From: a bacterium UBP8_UBA817
GTDB taxonomy: Bacteria; Margulisbacteria; Marinamargulisbacteria; CAMDBA01
Direction: 5' to 3'
Assembly: GCA_945888995.1 (NCBI GenBank)
Contig: CAMDBA010000005.1
Location: 1-64,000 of the forward strand
DNA length: 64,000 nucleotides
Positions 28,672 through 38,324 of this stretch are shown here, one piece after another; within the stretch, counting starts at the first letter, position 1, and every line of letters starts with the position of its first letter. The position numbers and the translations under genes were made by a program. The notes under the pieces were generated by a model. That model worked only from the letters and a program-made list of their open reading frames with translations, was not told the DNA's origin and did no database searches.

Positions 28672-29006
28672 TAAATTAGCATCGACTGCGGATCTTTATC
28701 CGTATATCCGTCAGTTCGGATGGTGTCTTTTGATTTGTTGTCTATACCGGGTATCTGGAGTGCTGGGTTGGATAATGTCGGATTTAATCCGACACCGAGC
28801 TTAGCTGCCGCTTCGGCGTCTTTGGCCTGGGGATCCTGTTGGTTTTGTCTTTCGATTTCTCTTTGTTTATCCAATGTTGTTGATTTTTCGCCGAGAACTT
28901 CAGAAAACTGTGGCGTGTCTTTTTTGTTTTCTTCAGTTTTGGGTTTTGTCGCTGGTTTAGCTGAAGCAACGGTTTTGGCTTGGCTGGTCGCTTGTAATTC
29001 TGGCAT
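28671..29006 (-). CDS. Hypothetical protein, coupled to downstream gene
   Basis: 111 residues, unrecognised. The sequence is hydrophilic and Lys/Gln/Thr-rich, with PQFSEVLGEK near residue 32. This recalls the N-terminal linker of FliK-type hook-length proteins only vaguely. No membrane segment. A GAGGTG ribosome binding site precedes the ATG. It is divergent from mreB and shares its upstream region. Confidence 0.55.
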   Translation of the reverse strand: MPELQATSQAKTVASAKPATKPKTEENKKDTPQFSEVLGEKSTTLDKQREIERQNQQDPQAKDAEAAAKLGVGLNPTLSNPALQIPGIDNKSKDTIRTDGYTDKDPQSMLI

Positions 29007-29130
29007 TGGAGCACCTCTTTTTTTTAAAGTTATATTCCCATTTAACGTGAAAAACAGCGATAATAATGTATCGATTTTTTAAGTTTTTCTGATGCGCCCC
29101 GTGAACTCGGTTGGGATCTTGGCGCATTGA

Positions 29131-29159
29131 TTGTTACGGTTTGAATTATTTGGTATACT
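29131..29159 (+). promoter_or_regulatory. Sigma-70-type promoter for mreB
   Basis: TTGTTA (29131-29136) and TATACT (29154-29159) with a 17 bp spacer, about 70 bp upstream of the mreB start. Both hexamers are near consensus and no gene lies between. The assignment is by sequence only. Confidence 0.6.
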
Positions 29160-29230
29160 AATCGAACTTTTATTTATATTCAATTATAGCCCAATACTGT
29201 GTTTTTACGCCTGAGAGAGGAATTAGCTTT

Positions 29231-30265
29231 ATGGAATTTATTGACCACTTTCTGTCTAGGTTTTCGTGTGATTTAGGAATCGATTTAGGTACGGCCAACA
29301 CCCTTGTATTTGCACAAGGCCGAGGCGTTATTATTCAGGAACCGTCCGTAGTGGCGCTCGATACGAATAAAAATATTGTTTTAGCGGTGGGAAATGAAGC
29401 CAAGCGGATGATTGGCCGTACTCCCGGCAACGTTGTGGCGGTTCGTCCTCTTCGGGATGGGGTTATCGCTGATTTTGATATCACCGAAACCATGTTGAAG
29501 TATTTTATTAAAAAAGCGCTTTCTAATCGTTTTTATTTGTTAAAACCCCGAATCGTGGTGGGTATTCCATCCGGCATTACCGGTGTAGAGAAACGTGCGG
29601 TTTTGGATGCGACCTATCATGCTGGCGCCAGAGAAGCTTATCTGATCGAAGAGCCGATGGCGGCCGCGATTGGGGCTAAATTACCGGTATCAGAGCCTAC
29701 GGGAAGTATGATTGTCGATATCGGTGGTGGAACGACTGAAGTAGCCGTTATTTCATTAGGCGGTATTGTTGTTTCTAAGTCTGTTCGGGTTGCCGGAGAT
29801 GAGATGGATGAAGCGATTATTTCGCACTGCCGTGAGAATTACCGTCTTCTAATCGGAGAACGGACGGCTGAAGACATCAAGATTAATCTCGGATCAGCTT
29901 TTAATCTCGATGAAGAAAAAACTATGGATGTGCGTGGACGGGATCTGGTTTCCGGATTGCCTAAGACGTTTACCTTAACCAGCGTTGAAATTCGGGAAGC
30001 CTTGAAAGATACAATCAGTACAATTTTGGACGGGATCCGGTCGACTCTGGAAAAAACACCTCCTGAGCTGTCTTCCGATATTATGGATATGGGGATTACG
30101 TTGGCCGGTGGCGGTGCGTTATTGCGCGGCATCGATAAATATATCCAATCTGAAACCAATATTCATGTGACTATAGCCGATGATCCTCTTAAATGCGTGG
30201 CATTGGGGACCGGGCAAGCGATTGATGAAATTGATATTCTGAAGAAAGTATTAATGACCGAATAA
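29231..30265 (+). CDS. mreB: Rod shape-determining protein MreB
   Basis: 344 residues of the actin superfamily. [12 protein letters not shown] (phosphate 1), [19 protein letters not shown] (phosphate 2) and [10 protein letters not shown] are present. MreB filaments guide lateral peptidoglycan synthesis. No mreC or mreD follows; an intrinsic-terminator-like hairpin overlaps the stop. A GAGAGGA ribosome binding site lies about 12 bp before the ATG. Confidence 0.96.
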   Translation: MEFIDHFLSRFSCDLGIDLGTANTLVFAQGRGVIIQEPSVVALDTNKNIVLAVGNEAKRMIGRTPGNVVAVRPLRDGVIADFDITETMLKYFIKKALSNRFYLLKPRIVVGIPSGITGVEKRAVLDATYHAGAREAYLIEEPMAAAIGAKLPVSEPTGSMIVDIGGGTTEVAVISLGGIVVSKSVRVAGDEMDEAIISHCRENYRLLIGERTAEDIKINLGSAFNLDEEKTMDVRGRDLVSGLPKTFTLTSVEIREALKDTISTILDGIRSTLEKTPPELSSDIMDMGITLAGGGALLRGIDKYIQSETNIHVTIADDPLKCVALGTGQAIDEIDILKKVLMTE

Positions 30266-30287
30266 TCGGTCATTAACCTCTTTTTTT
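30251..30287 (+). terminator. Intrinsic terminator overlapping the mreB stop
   Basis: TTAATGACCGA (30251-30261) and TCGGTCATTAA (30266-30276) form a perfect 11 bp stem with an ATAA loop, followed by CCTCTTTTTTT (to 30287). It includes the last mreB codons and ends one base before the next start codon. Confidence 0.65.
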
Positions 30288-31778
30288 ATGGCACCTACTT
30301 TTTCTATAGAGGCTCTTTTTTCTTCCTTAAAAACCGAACCAGTTTTTGACTTTAAAGGGCTACCTGTCGTCAATGGTGAAGACCCTGCGGGATATTTTGA
30401 TATTTTAAAGCATTGGTTTCAAGCGCATGAAGGGTTGTTTTACTCCCATGTCGGATGTTTTTATGAATTGCCGTATCTGGCTGTACCGGATCTGACAATC
30501 GATAAAGCGTTCTATGCAAGATTTGATCGTACATATCTGCAATCTCATCGGTTTATTCCTGTTTTTAGTGATGCGCTTCATCTCTATATTGCAGTCGATA
30601 ATCCCTTTAATCCCATCTTGCCGGTGGTCGAGGCCGAGAATTTGCGGCCGGTGAAAGTTTTTTTGGTCAGTGAGTCTGATTTAGATGCTCATTTCGGATT
30701 CAATGCGAGATCGGGGGATAATCCGTTAGATCGCCTTTTAGGTCGGGCCATTGAAAAAGCCGCATCGGATATCCATTTATCTAAGGAGAGGGAGGTTCTG
30801 ACGGTCTCTTTTAGAGTGCATGGTCAAATGCAGACCGAATACCGTTTAGCGGGTGATGAAGAAGCGGCTTTGATTTCTCTTCTGAAATTACACGGTGGAA
30901 TGGATATTACCGCTCATTTTTTGCCGCAGGACGGACGATTGTCTTTTGGATATCAGAACCAGACCTACGATATTCGGGTGGCGTCGATGCCGACCTTGTA
31001 TGGAGAAGACTTTGTGTTGCGGCTTTTTAGGTCGGATCAGGTGAGTTTTCAGATTCCCGAGCTTGGATTCTCGGATCGGGCAGAATCGATGTTGAAGTCG
31101 CTTTTGTCTCATAAATCGGGATTGATTTTAGTGACAGGTCCGACGGGATCAGGAAAGACCACGACCTTGTATGCAATGCTTTCCCAGTTATCCGCAGCTC
31201 GGTCAGGCAATATTGTGACATTGGAAGATCCTGTTGAACATACGTTTCCGGGTATTCGTCAGTCGCAGATTAATAGACAAGCGGGCTATACGTTTTCTGT
31301 TGGGCTTCGGGCTGTTTTGCGGCAGGATCCGGATATTTTGATGATCGGAGAGATCCGGGATCAGGAAACGGCCAAGATTGCGGTTCATGCGGCTTACACT
31401 GGGCATCTGGTGCTTTCGACGCTGCATACGACAGATGTCCGATCGACTTTGCTTAGATTGTCTAGTTTTGAGTTGGACCCGTTTTTGGTGGGGCATGCGT
31501 TAAAAGGTATTGTTTCTCAGCGTTTGATGAGTCGGAATTGTCTCGTCTGTACCGCAATTTCGGGATGTGCGGCATGTGGGTATACTGGCAAGGCCGGTAG
31601 GGTGGTACTATCTGAGATTCTGGAAGTGACAAAGCCTTATTTGAGTCGGGACTCGGTAGAAACGATGACGCAGTTGTGCGACACTGAGCCCTATTATTCA
31701 TTTGACCAGGATGCACGATATAAACGTGACCTGGGGATTATTTCGGAAAAAGACTTGGTTGGCTTTCTTGGTACCTGA
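30288..31778 (+). CDS. GspE/PilB-type secretion or pilus assembly ATPase
   Basis: 496 residues. Walker A GPTGSGKT is at 284-291, Asp box EDPVE at 313-317, Walker B GEIRD at 354-358 and a His box near 378. The zinc-binding cysteines are C418, C421, C427 and C430, closer together than usual. It energises type II secretion or type IV pilus assembly. No GspF/PilC or other secretion gene is nearby. The start directly follows the terminator of mreB and has no clear ribosome binding site, so it may be weakly expressed or start later. Confidence 0.9.
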   Translation: MAPTFSIEALFSSLKTEPVFDFKGLPVVNGEDPAGYFDILKHWFQAHEGLFYSHVGCFYELPYLAVPDLTIDKAFYARFDRTYLQSHRFIPVFSDALHLYIAVDNPFNPILPVVEAENLRPVKVFLVSESDLDAHFGFNARSGDNPLDRLLGRAIEKAASDIHLSKEREVLTVSFRVHGQMQTEYRLAGDEEAALISLLKLHGGMDITAHFLPQDGRLSFGYQNQTYDIRVASMPTLYGEDFVLRLFRSDQVSFQIPELGFSDRAESMLKSLLSHKSGLILVTGPTGSGKTTTLYAMLSQLSAARSGNIVTLEDPVEHTFPGIRQSQINRQAGYTFSVGLRAVLRQDPDILMIGEIRDQETAKIAVHAAYTGHLVLSTLHTTDVRSTLLRLSSFELDPFLVGHALKGIVSQRLMSRNCLVCTAISGCAACGYTGKAGRVVLSEILEVTKPYLSRDSVETMTQLCDTEPYYSFDQDARYKRDLGIISEKDLVGFLGT

Positions 31779-31871
31779 CAGACTGTAGGGCTGGCTCCGG
31801 ATTTTTATTGACCCGTTTTCGAGTAGATGAAATCATGGGTGTCTGAGCTACTACTATCCGAGGGGATGACT

Positions 31872-32522
31872 ATGTTTATTCAAGATATCTTTTATTCGTT
31901 TCAAGGTGAAGGTCCATACATCGGGTATCCGCAGATTTTTATCCGTTTTTACGGATGTAATATTTCCTGTGCCTATTGTGATGAGCCGGATAAGAATAAA
32001 CAGAAATTTAGTGTCGAGGATGTTTTGGAGCGCTTGGCTCCTTTGATGAAAAACCCTGTGCATTCGATTTCAGTCACCGGCGGTGAGCCGTTATTGCAGG
32101 TGGACGCGCTTAAAGAATTATTGCCCCGGCTGGAAGCGCCGGTCTATTTAGAGACTAACGGCACATTACCCAAACATGTGGAAGAAGTTGCGGATTATGT
32201 GACTTATTTTGCCGTTGATTATAAACCCGGATTTGATAAAGAATTTACGGATTTTCTTCAGGCCATTCAAGGCCGGTCGAACGTGTTTGTTAAATATATT
32301 GTGCAGCGTGATTTTAATATTTTAGAAGTACAGAAAATGGCCAAAATTATGGCGGCTTTTGATCCCGATATGCCATTGATTTTGCAGCCTGTGACCCCGT
32401 TTGCATCGATTAAGGCTAAGGCTACGCCTCAGGATATTTCCCGGGCTTATACTGCGTCGCGTCAGAAGTTGTCGGATGTACGTATCATTCCCCAAACTCA
32501 TAAGTTTATGGGCGTCAAATAG
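31872..32522 (+). CDS. queE: 7-carboxy-7-deazaguanine synthase QueE
   Basis: 216 residues of the radical SAM family. FYSFQGEG opens the protein and the cluster motif is C29, C33, C36 in CNISCAYC. GGEPLLQ follows. It makes 7-carboxy-7-deazaguanine for queuosine. The ATG at 31872 is preferred because AGGGGAT precedes it at good spacing and QueE proteins start near this point. Other queuosine genes are not in the window. Confidence 0.88.
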   Translation: MFIQDIFYSFQGEGPYIGYPQIFIRFYGCNISCAYCDEPDKNKQKFSVEDVLERLAPLMKNPVHSISVTGGEPLLQVDALKELLPRLEAPVYLETNGTLPKHVEEVADYVTYFAVDYKPGFDKEFTDFLQAIQGRSNVFVKYIVQRDFNILEVQKMAKIMAAFDPDMPLILQPVTPFASIKAKATPQDISRAYTASRQKLSDVRIIPQTHKFMGVK

Positions 32523-32530
32523 GAGGGCTC

Positions 32531-32636
32531 GCCTAGGACGTCATCTGCGGCGTTATTGCTCCGGGCGAAATGCTCACATAGCGCCGCTATGCTCCGCGTT
32601 TCGTCCTCACAATGCCTTGCATATGACGCCCTAGGC
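32531..32636. repeat. Palindromic intergenic repeat, copy B
   Basis: 106 bp. Ends CCTAGGACGTCAT and ATGACGCCCTAGG pair with one mismatch, and the inner CATAGCG-C-CGCTATG is a perfect hairpin between GCGAAA and TTTCG arms. It shares GCGGCGTTATTGCTCCG and AATGCCTTGCATATGACGCC with copies A and C. It begins 8 bp after the queE stop. Confidence 0.8.
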
Positions 32637-32730
32637 TTCGCCCTGGGGTGCCGCTTGGGGCGCCATCGCTTTGCTGTTGGTATCAACTTGGTGGTTGTTT
32701 GTCATCCTCGGGCTTGAGTGGATCTAGCCT

Positions 32731-33258
32731 TTAGCGTCTTTCGTAGGTGCAGAAGGTGAAGTTGAGGTTGTTTTCGGTGAGGGTTTCGGAGCGGTAGATT
32801 TGGTGGAAGTCGTGCTCAAATGGGGGGAAGAATGTATCGCACTCTAAGTCTTGTTCGATGTGGGTGACGAAGAGCTTGTGGCAATGAGGGGATTGAAGCG
32901 CGTCGATGAAGATTTGGCCGCCGCCGATGATGTAGACGGTTTCGATGGTATCGAGGTGGTCGTGGGCCCATTGGAGACTGTCAGCCAGATTGTGCATGAC
33001 AATTGCATCAGGGTGTTGGGTGAGTTTGCGGCTGAGAATCAGGTTTTGGCGGTTTTTTAAGGGGCGTGCGTAAGGGGGGAGTGAATCCCAGGTTTTTCGG
33101 CCCATGATCACCATGTTTTGTTTAGCCTGATTTTCTTTATATGAGGTTAATGTCTTGAAATGGAGCATATCGGCGGGCAGGTGCCAGGGAAGAATGCCGC
33201 CTTTCCCGATACCGTTTTGATTGTCGATTGCGACGACGATATTAAACGAGGGTGTCAT
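32731..33258 (-). CDS. folA: Dihydrofolate reductase
   Basis: 175 residues. [23 protein letters not shown] is the substrate-binding opening, [10 protein letters not shown] and YIIGGGQIF the cofactor motifs. It reduces dihydrofolate to tetrahydrofolate. Its start overlaps the thyA stop by 4 bp; the pair regenerates the folate oxidised during dTMP synthesis. Confidence 0.95.
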   Translation of the reverse strand: MTPSFNIVVAIDNQNGIGKGGILPWHLPADMLHFKTLTSYKENQAKQNMVIMGRKTWDSLPPYARPLKNRQNLILSRKLTQHPDAIVMHNLADSLQWAHDHLDTIETVYIIGGGQIFIDALQSPHCHKLFVTHIEQDLECDTFFPPFEHDFHQIYRSETLTENNLNFTFCTYERR

Positions 33259-34070
33259 ACGGCGATAGGGAATTTAATAAAAGCCTGGGGCGTGTAGTTT
33301 TCAAGTGTGATATCGTCGTATTCCATCTCAAAAAATGGCTTTTTGCGAATAGATAGGGTCGGCAGTTGTCCGGGGGTTCGCGCCAATTGTTCTTTGACGC
33401 CGTCCAAATGATTGGAATAGAGATGGGCATCCCCGAATGTGTGGACAAAGACACCCGGTTTCAGATCGCATTCGATGGCAATCATCGTTTGGAGGAGGGC
33501 ATAGCTGGCGATATTAAACGGAACACCGACGGCGACATCCGCTGAGCGCTGATAAAGCTGGCAATCCAGGCGTCCGTTGACGACATAAAATTGGAAAAAC
33601 GTATGGCAGGGCGGCAGTGCCATTCTCGGAATATCCGCGACATTCCAAGCACTAACAATCAGACGCCGAGAATCGGGCTGGGTTTTGATCATCTGAATGA
33701 CCTGGCTGATCTGATCGATATGGCTTTTCGTGCAGTGACCTGTAGCGGGATCTTGTTGAAAGGTTTCCCAGGATCGCCATTGGTAGCCGTAAATCGGTCC
33801 CAGGTTACCGTCTTTATCGGCCCACGGATTCCAGATGCTGGTGTATTCGGCGAGCCCGTCATTGATATTGGTGGCACCCCGAATAAACCAGAGAAGTTCT
33901 CGGACAACGCTGCTGAAAATGACTTTTTTAGTGGTTAATAACGGGAAGCCATCCGCCAGATTATGGCGAAATTGGTAGCCGAAAATAGACAAGGTTCCGG
34001 TGCCTGTGCGATCCGTTTTTTTCTCGCCGTTTTCTGTGATAAAACGCACCAAATCAAGGTATTGTTTCAT
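33255..34070 (-). CDS. thyA: Thymidylate synthase
   Basis: 271 residues. The catalytic Cys lies in [13 protein letters not shown], and RRLIVSAWN and [21 protein letters not shown] are also present. It methylates dUMP to dTMP. It forms an operon with folA. The divergent gap to the M24 peptidase gene holds a TATAAT-like sequence (34089-34094) that reads well on both strands. Confidence 0.97.
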   Translation of the reverse strand: MKQYLDLVRFITENGEKKTDRTGTGTLSIFGYQFRHNLADGFPLLTTKKVIFSSVVRELLWFIRGATNINDGLAEYTSIWNPWADKDGNLGPIYGYQWRSWETFQQDPATGHCTKSHIDQISQVIQMIKTQPDSRRLIVSAWNVADIPRMALPPCHTFFQFYVVNGRLDCQLYQRSADVAVGVPFNIASYALLQTMIAIECDLKPGVFVHTFGDAHLYSNHLDGVKEQLARTPGQLPTLSIRKKPFFEMEYDDITLENYTPQAFIKFPIAV

Positions 34071-34117
34071 AATTATTAGTTAGCATATTATAATACAATC
34101 TAAATTTAAAGGATATC

Positions 34118-35527
34118 ATGCTAAAAAACCCGTACTCCAATATTTTTATTGATGATCAGTTAGGCCCATTAGCGCTTGAGCGGTATCGGCGCAGGCGTCG
34201 GGAACTGGTCAAAACAGTAGGACATCTTATCGTCATTTCCGGAGTTATGCAGGCACCGTCCGGGGTCAATAAATGGGCCTTATTGGACGTGCCGGTCTAT
34301 CAGGATCCTTTGTTATTATATTTAACGGGGATTAATCAGCCCGGGGTTATTCTCCTTCTGGATCCGACTAATCCTGATGAAGAAATCCTTTTTCTGGACT
34401 CCCGGAACCGCGATATGGAATTTTGGGAAGGTGTGCATTTTGGTGTTGGGGATTCGGAGAGTGAAGAGCTGGTCCGATCTGTGACCGGTATTCAGTCAGT
34501 CCGTCATATTCGCAATTTTCAGACGGTGATAAAAGACCTGTTGACCCGGAATGAGGCTCAGCCGTTGGGCATGTTCTGGCATGAAAATCAGGCCCATACG
34601 AAACGTACCCGTGATTATCATTACGACTTATTACAAAAAATGAAACGCTTTCTTAAGCAAGCGCACTTACCTAATCTGATTGTGAATATTGCCTCGGTGC
34701 AATGGGAATTTCGGTTTAGACTGGATGATCAGGATATCAAAAATGCCCGTATTGCGAATGAAAAAACAACGGCGGCGTTTACGGCTGTTCTGACAGATCG
34801 GTCACTTTTTTCTTCTGAGATGACGGTGGCGGGGGCATTGGTGGGAGAATTGCGTAAGCAGAGTCCGTATGGCGTGAGTTTTCCGTCGATTGTCGCCGGT
34901 GGGCAAAACGCGTGTGTTCTTCACTATAATAAAAATGATGATCCTTTTGAAGGAGACGAGTTGCTGTTGCTGGACTTTGGCGTGAGGTGGGGCAATATGC
35001 ATGCGGATGTCTCACGTACTATTCCCGTGAACGGCCGCTTTAATCCTCTGCAGGCGCTTTTGTATCAGATTGTTTATGATGCTCAGGCGGTTGTGGAAAA
35101 AGCGGTTCGGCCGGGGATCACGATTCGACAGTTAAATGAGCACTGCTGGGCTTTTATTGAGCATGCGCTCCAAACACGATTCCGGGATAAAGGCGGTATT
35201 GCGATGGTGCCGTATAAAGGTAAACCGCATAATGTCAGTCATCTGATTGGGCTGCAGGTTCACGAGGGAGATTCGTTTCGTGAATATCGGGACCTGCCGT
35301 TAAAATCGGGCTGGATGATCAGCAATGAACCGGGATTATATGGCTATTTTGAATGGCAAATTGAGGGTAAAACTTATGCCCAGCATATCGGGATTCGGCT
35401 AGAAGATGATCTGTTAGTGACCAATGCGGGTTGCCTCAATCTCACAACATGTCCGAAGTCTATGGCGGAGATAGAGGCGCTTTCGGGTATCTCTCAAGGA
35501 GATTTGACGGCAGTGACGGCTACTTAA
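34118..35527 (+). CDS. M24B metallopeptidase, Xaa-Pro aminopeptidase type
   Basis: 469 residues. The pita-bread metal ligands are visible: two Asp in LLDFGVRWGNMHADVSR, His in NVSHLIGLQVHE, and Glu in SNEPGLY and RLEDD. It removes N-terminal residues preceding proline. The N-terminal half matches the creatinase/prolidase N-domain. Its stop overlaps the dinG start as TAATG. Confidence 0.92.
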   Translation: MLKNPYSNIFIDDQLGPLALERYRRRRRELVKTVGHLIVISGVMQAPSGVNKWALLDVPVYQDPLLLYLTGINQPGVILLLDPTNPDEEILFLDSRNRDMEFWEGVHFGVGDSESEELVRSVTGIQSVRHIRNFQTVIKDLLTRNEAQPLGMFWHENQAHTKRTRDYHYDLLQKMKRFLKQAHLPNLIVNIASVQWEFRFRLDDQDIKNARIANEKTTAAFTAVLTDRSLFSSEMTVAGALVGELRKQSPYGVSFPSIVAGGQNACVLHYNKNDDPFEGDELLLLDFGVRWGNMHADVSRTIPVNGRFNPLQALLYQIVYDAQAVVEKAVRPGITIRQLNEHCWAFIEHALQTRFRDKGGIAMVPYKGKPHNVSHLIGLQVHEGDSFREYRDLPLKSGWMISNEPGLYGYFEWQIEGKTYAQHIGIRLEDDLLVTNAGCLNLTTCPKSMAEIEALSGISQGDLTAVTAT

Positions 35528-38289
35528 TGGACGCTTCAGCTGTATATGTTTGTGTAGATGTTGAGACAACGGGTTTAGCGCCAAACCAAAACGAAATTAT
35601 CGAAATAGGCGCTGCAAAAGTTGTCGATGGAGTGATTGTCGAGACGTTTCAACGGTTAATCAAACCATGGCGGCCTTTGCCCCGGTTTATCACGATTTTG
35701 ACTGGTATTGATTCGGCAATGTTGTCGACTGCGCCGAGATTTGAGGATGTATACGAGGAGTTTCTTGATTTTTTAGGCGATAGTGTGTTTGTAGCGCATA
35801 ATGCGCTTTTTGATTTTGATACGATTAATGCCGAATTGCTGCGCCTCCGGAAACCGCCGATTACGAATCCTGTTTTGGATACCAAAGAAATGGCGATGAT
35901 TTTGTATCCGCATGTTTTAAGCCACAAATTAAGTGCACTGGCGGAATCGCTGCTGATCGATGCGCCTCATTTTCATCGGGCGTTGGTTGATGCGACATGC
36001 GTGGCGCATTTTGTCATTAAGATGACCGATGCTACCGCTCAATTGCCACCGGTTTTATTAAAAGAAATTTCACGACTCCTGTCGAATCGGAATCCCGGGC
36101 TGGTCACCTTTTTTAAACAAAATTCTACGCCGACGCTTTCTCATTTGCCATATGACGAGTATCTATATACTCGGTCGGCAACGGTTTTCGGGGAGCGCTA
36201 TGATCATGAGATTGATGCCAGAAGTATCACCTCTTATTTTGGCGATGATTCCAGCCTAAAGCTGGTGTTTGAAAATTATGAGAAACGTCCGGCCCAAGGC
36301 AAAATGGCGGACTGTGTCTGGGATTGTTTTACCCATGACCGGCATGGCGTTATTGAAGCCGGAACGGGTACAGGTAAATCGCTGGCTTATCTGATTCCGG
36401 CGATTTTATACGCGTTTTCTTCCGGAAAGCCGGTCGTGATCAGCACGAAAACCAAGCATCTTCAGGATCAGTTGGCGAAGTCGGATTTGCCAAAATTACG
36501 GGAGATTTTGCCGTCTTTTTCTTATGTTGTCTTAAAAGGGAAAGAAAATTATATCGATCTTGGCCGATTTGATGCATTGTACCGACATTATCTGACCACG
36601 CCGACGGCGAAGTATGCGTTGGAATTTCTGGGGTTATTTTCATGGCTTCTTCAAACGAAGACCGGTGATCTGGCGGAGCTTCATCCCAGCATTCATTCCC
36701 GATTTTTCCATAAAGTGAATTTTATTTCGTCTGAAAGTTGGAAAACAAAGCGCTATTTAAACCGGTGTTTTGTGAATCGGTTACGCCGTGATGCCAAAGA
36801 TGTGCAGCTCATTATTACTAATCATGCGATGGTGTTCGCCGATCTGAATTCGTCTGCAAAGATATTGCCTTCGTATGATCATATTGTGTTTGATGAGGCC
36901 CATAGTATCGAAGACTGTGTGACGTCTTCTTTTTCAACCGAATTCACAACTTTTACTCTGCATGAATTATTTGCCTTGGTTTCGTCCAAAAAAGGGACGG
37001 TGTATGAACATCTAAGACGGCTTATTTTAGAAGAAGTTTTAGATCCTGAAGTGCAGCCTTTTTCTAAATCTCTGAAGTCTGCGGTGAACGATGTCGAGCG
37101 ACTGTTGGCTGTTTTTTTTAATGCGGTTGAATCTATTTTTATTCAATCTCCTATCCAGACTTCGGAACGGCAACAACGCATTATTGATATGGCGCTGCGA
37201 TCGCAGTCTATATGGATCGACTGTGAGAATGCTAAAAGTCATCTTCAGAAGAGCCTTGAGGTATGTGCAAAGACAATCTCGGATATGATCACGTATTTAG
37301 ATAATTTCTTTGTTCAAGAAACCGAACATCTGCGAGCGTCGCTGCAGCTGGCGCTTCAATTGTCGCTCGATAGTATTGATACCTTGCAGTTTATCTTTTT
37401 TTTCGAGCCTGATTATGTGAATTGGATTGAGCAGGAAACGTCTCAAAAACCCATCTTGAAATTGGTTTCTGCACCGATTCATTGTGCTCAATTATTATCG
37501 GAAACGCTGTTTACGCAGGCCAAAAGCGTGATACTCACATCGGCGACGTTGACGGTCAATGATTCATTTAAGCATCTCTTACAACGATTTGGGTTGCCGT
37601 CAGGGACGTGCTGCCTAAAATTAGAGTCTGATTTTGTTTATTCTGAACAGGCGTTATTGTGCCTCGTGAAGGGGCTGCCTGCCGTTGAGGCGAGCGAGAT
37701 TTATTTTAAAACTACCGCCGATTTAATTGCAGGGATCGTTAAACAATTAGGGGGGCGTAGCCTTGTATTATTAACGTCTTATCGGGCATTGGTCAAAATT
37801 TCCGAACATCTTAAGGCCTCTCTGATGCATACCGGTATCCAAGTTCATTCTCAATATCGGCAAGCGTCTCGAGAAAGTATTCTGGAAAAATTCAAGTCCG
37901 GCTCCCAAAAATCCGTTATATTAGGTGTAGATAGTTTTTGGGAAGGGGTGGATGTTCCCGGAGATTCGCTTAGTGGTGTTATTATTCCGAAGTTGCCGTT
38001 TCCGGTGCCGTCTGATCCGTTGGTCATGGCGCGGTCTCAGTTTATTGAGGAACAGGGCGGGAACGGATTCTGGGATTATTCGGTTCCGATCGCCGTTTTA
38101 AAATTTAAACAGGGGATCGGCCGTTTGATCCGATCGAGCCGGGACCGGGGTGTATTATTTATTTTAGATGAACGTATCGAAGGTAAGTCTTACGGACGAT
38201 TGTTCTTAAATGAATTGACCCATTATCAAAAAGTCACTAATTCGTTCCCAGAGATCTTAACTGATGTGAAGAAGTGGTTTTTACGCTGA
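35527..38289 (+). CDS. dinG: DinG-type helicase with N-terminal DnaQ-like exonuclease
   Basis: 920 residues. A DEDD exonuclease opens the protein (CVDVETTGL; HRALVDA) as in Firmicute DinG; the helicase has Walker A AGTGTGKS near residue 278 and DEAH near 456, with LILTSATL-type motif III and GIGRLIRS motif VI. Where XPD-like DinG carries four Fe-S cysteines the sequence around SSESWKTKRYLNRC has only one, so the cluster is probably absent. The ATG at 35527 gives TAATG coupling to the M24 peptidase; an earlier in-frame ATG at 35431 is less likely. Confidence 0.9.
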   Translation: MDASAVYVCVDVETTGLAPNQNEIIEIGAAKVVDGVIVETFQRLIKPWRPLPRFITILTGIDSAMLSTAPRFEDVYEEFLDFLGDSVFVAHNALFDFDTINAELLRLRKPPITNPVLDTKEMAMILYPHVLSHKLSALAESLLIDAPHFHRALVDATCVAHFVIKMTDATAQLPPVLLKEISRLLSNRNPGLVTFFKQNSTPTLSHLPYDEYLYTRSATVFGERYDHEIDARSITSYFGDDSSLKLVFENYEKRPAQGKMADCVWDCFTHDRHGVIEAGTGTGKSLAYLIPAILYAFSSGKPVVISTKTKHLQDQLAKSDLPKLREILPSFSYVVLKGKENYIDLGRFDALYRHYLTTPTAKYALEFLGLFSWLLQTKTGDLAELHPSIHSRFFHKVNFISSESWKTKRYLNRCFVNRLRRDAKDVQLIITNHAMVFADLNSSAKILPSYDHIVFDEAHSIEDCVTSSFSTEFTTFTLHELFALVSSKKGTVYEHLRRLILEEVLDPEVQPFSKSLKSAVNDVERLLAVFFNAVESIFIQSPIQTSERQQRIIDMALRSQSIWIDCENAKSHLQKSLEVCAKTISDMITYLDNFFVQETEHLRASLQLALQLSLDSIDTLQFIFFFEPDYVNWIEQETSQKPILKLVSAPIHCAQLLSETLFTQAKSVILTSATLTVNDSFKHLLQRFGLPSGTCCLKLESDFVYSEQALLCLVKGLPAVEASEIYFKTTADLIAGIVKQLGGRSLVLLTSYRALVKISEHLKASLMHTGIQVHSQYRQASRESILEKFKSGSQKSVILGVDSFWEGVDVPGDSLSGVIIPKLPFPVPSDPLVMARSQFIEEQGGNGFWDYSVPIAVLKFKQGIGRLIRSSRDRGVLFILDERIEGKSYGRLFLNELTHYQKVTNSFPEILTDVKKWFLR

Positions 38290-38324
38290 CCTTATACATA
38301 GTTTAATTGTAGGAAAAGGAACTC

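Noticed and set aside
32686-32720. Possible relative of alphaproteobacterial GTCATCCTCGGG palindromes
   Set aside because: Only half of the palindrome is present and there is no second copy.
35431-35526. Upstream in-frame ATG for dinG
   Set aside because: The exonuclease motif begins at the later ATG, which overlaps the previous stop as TAATG.
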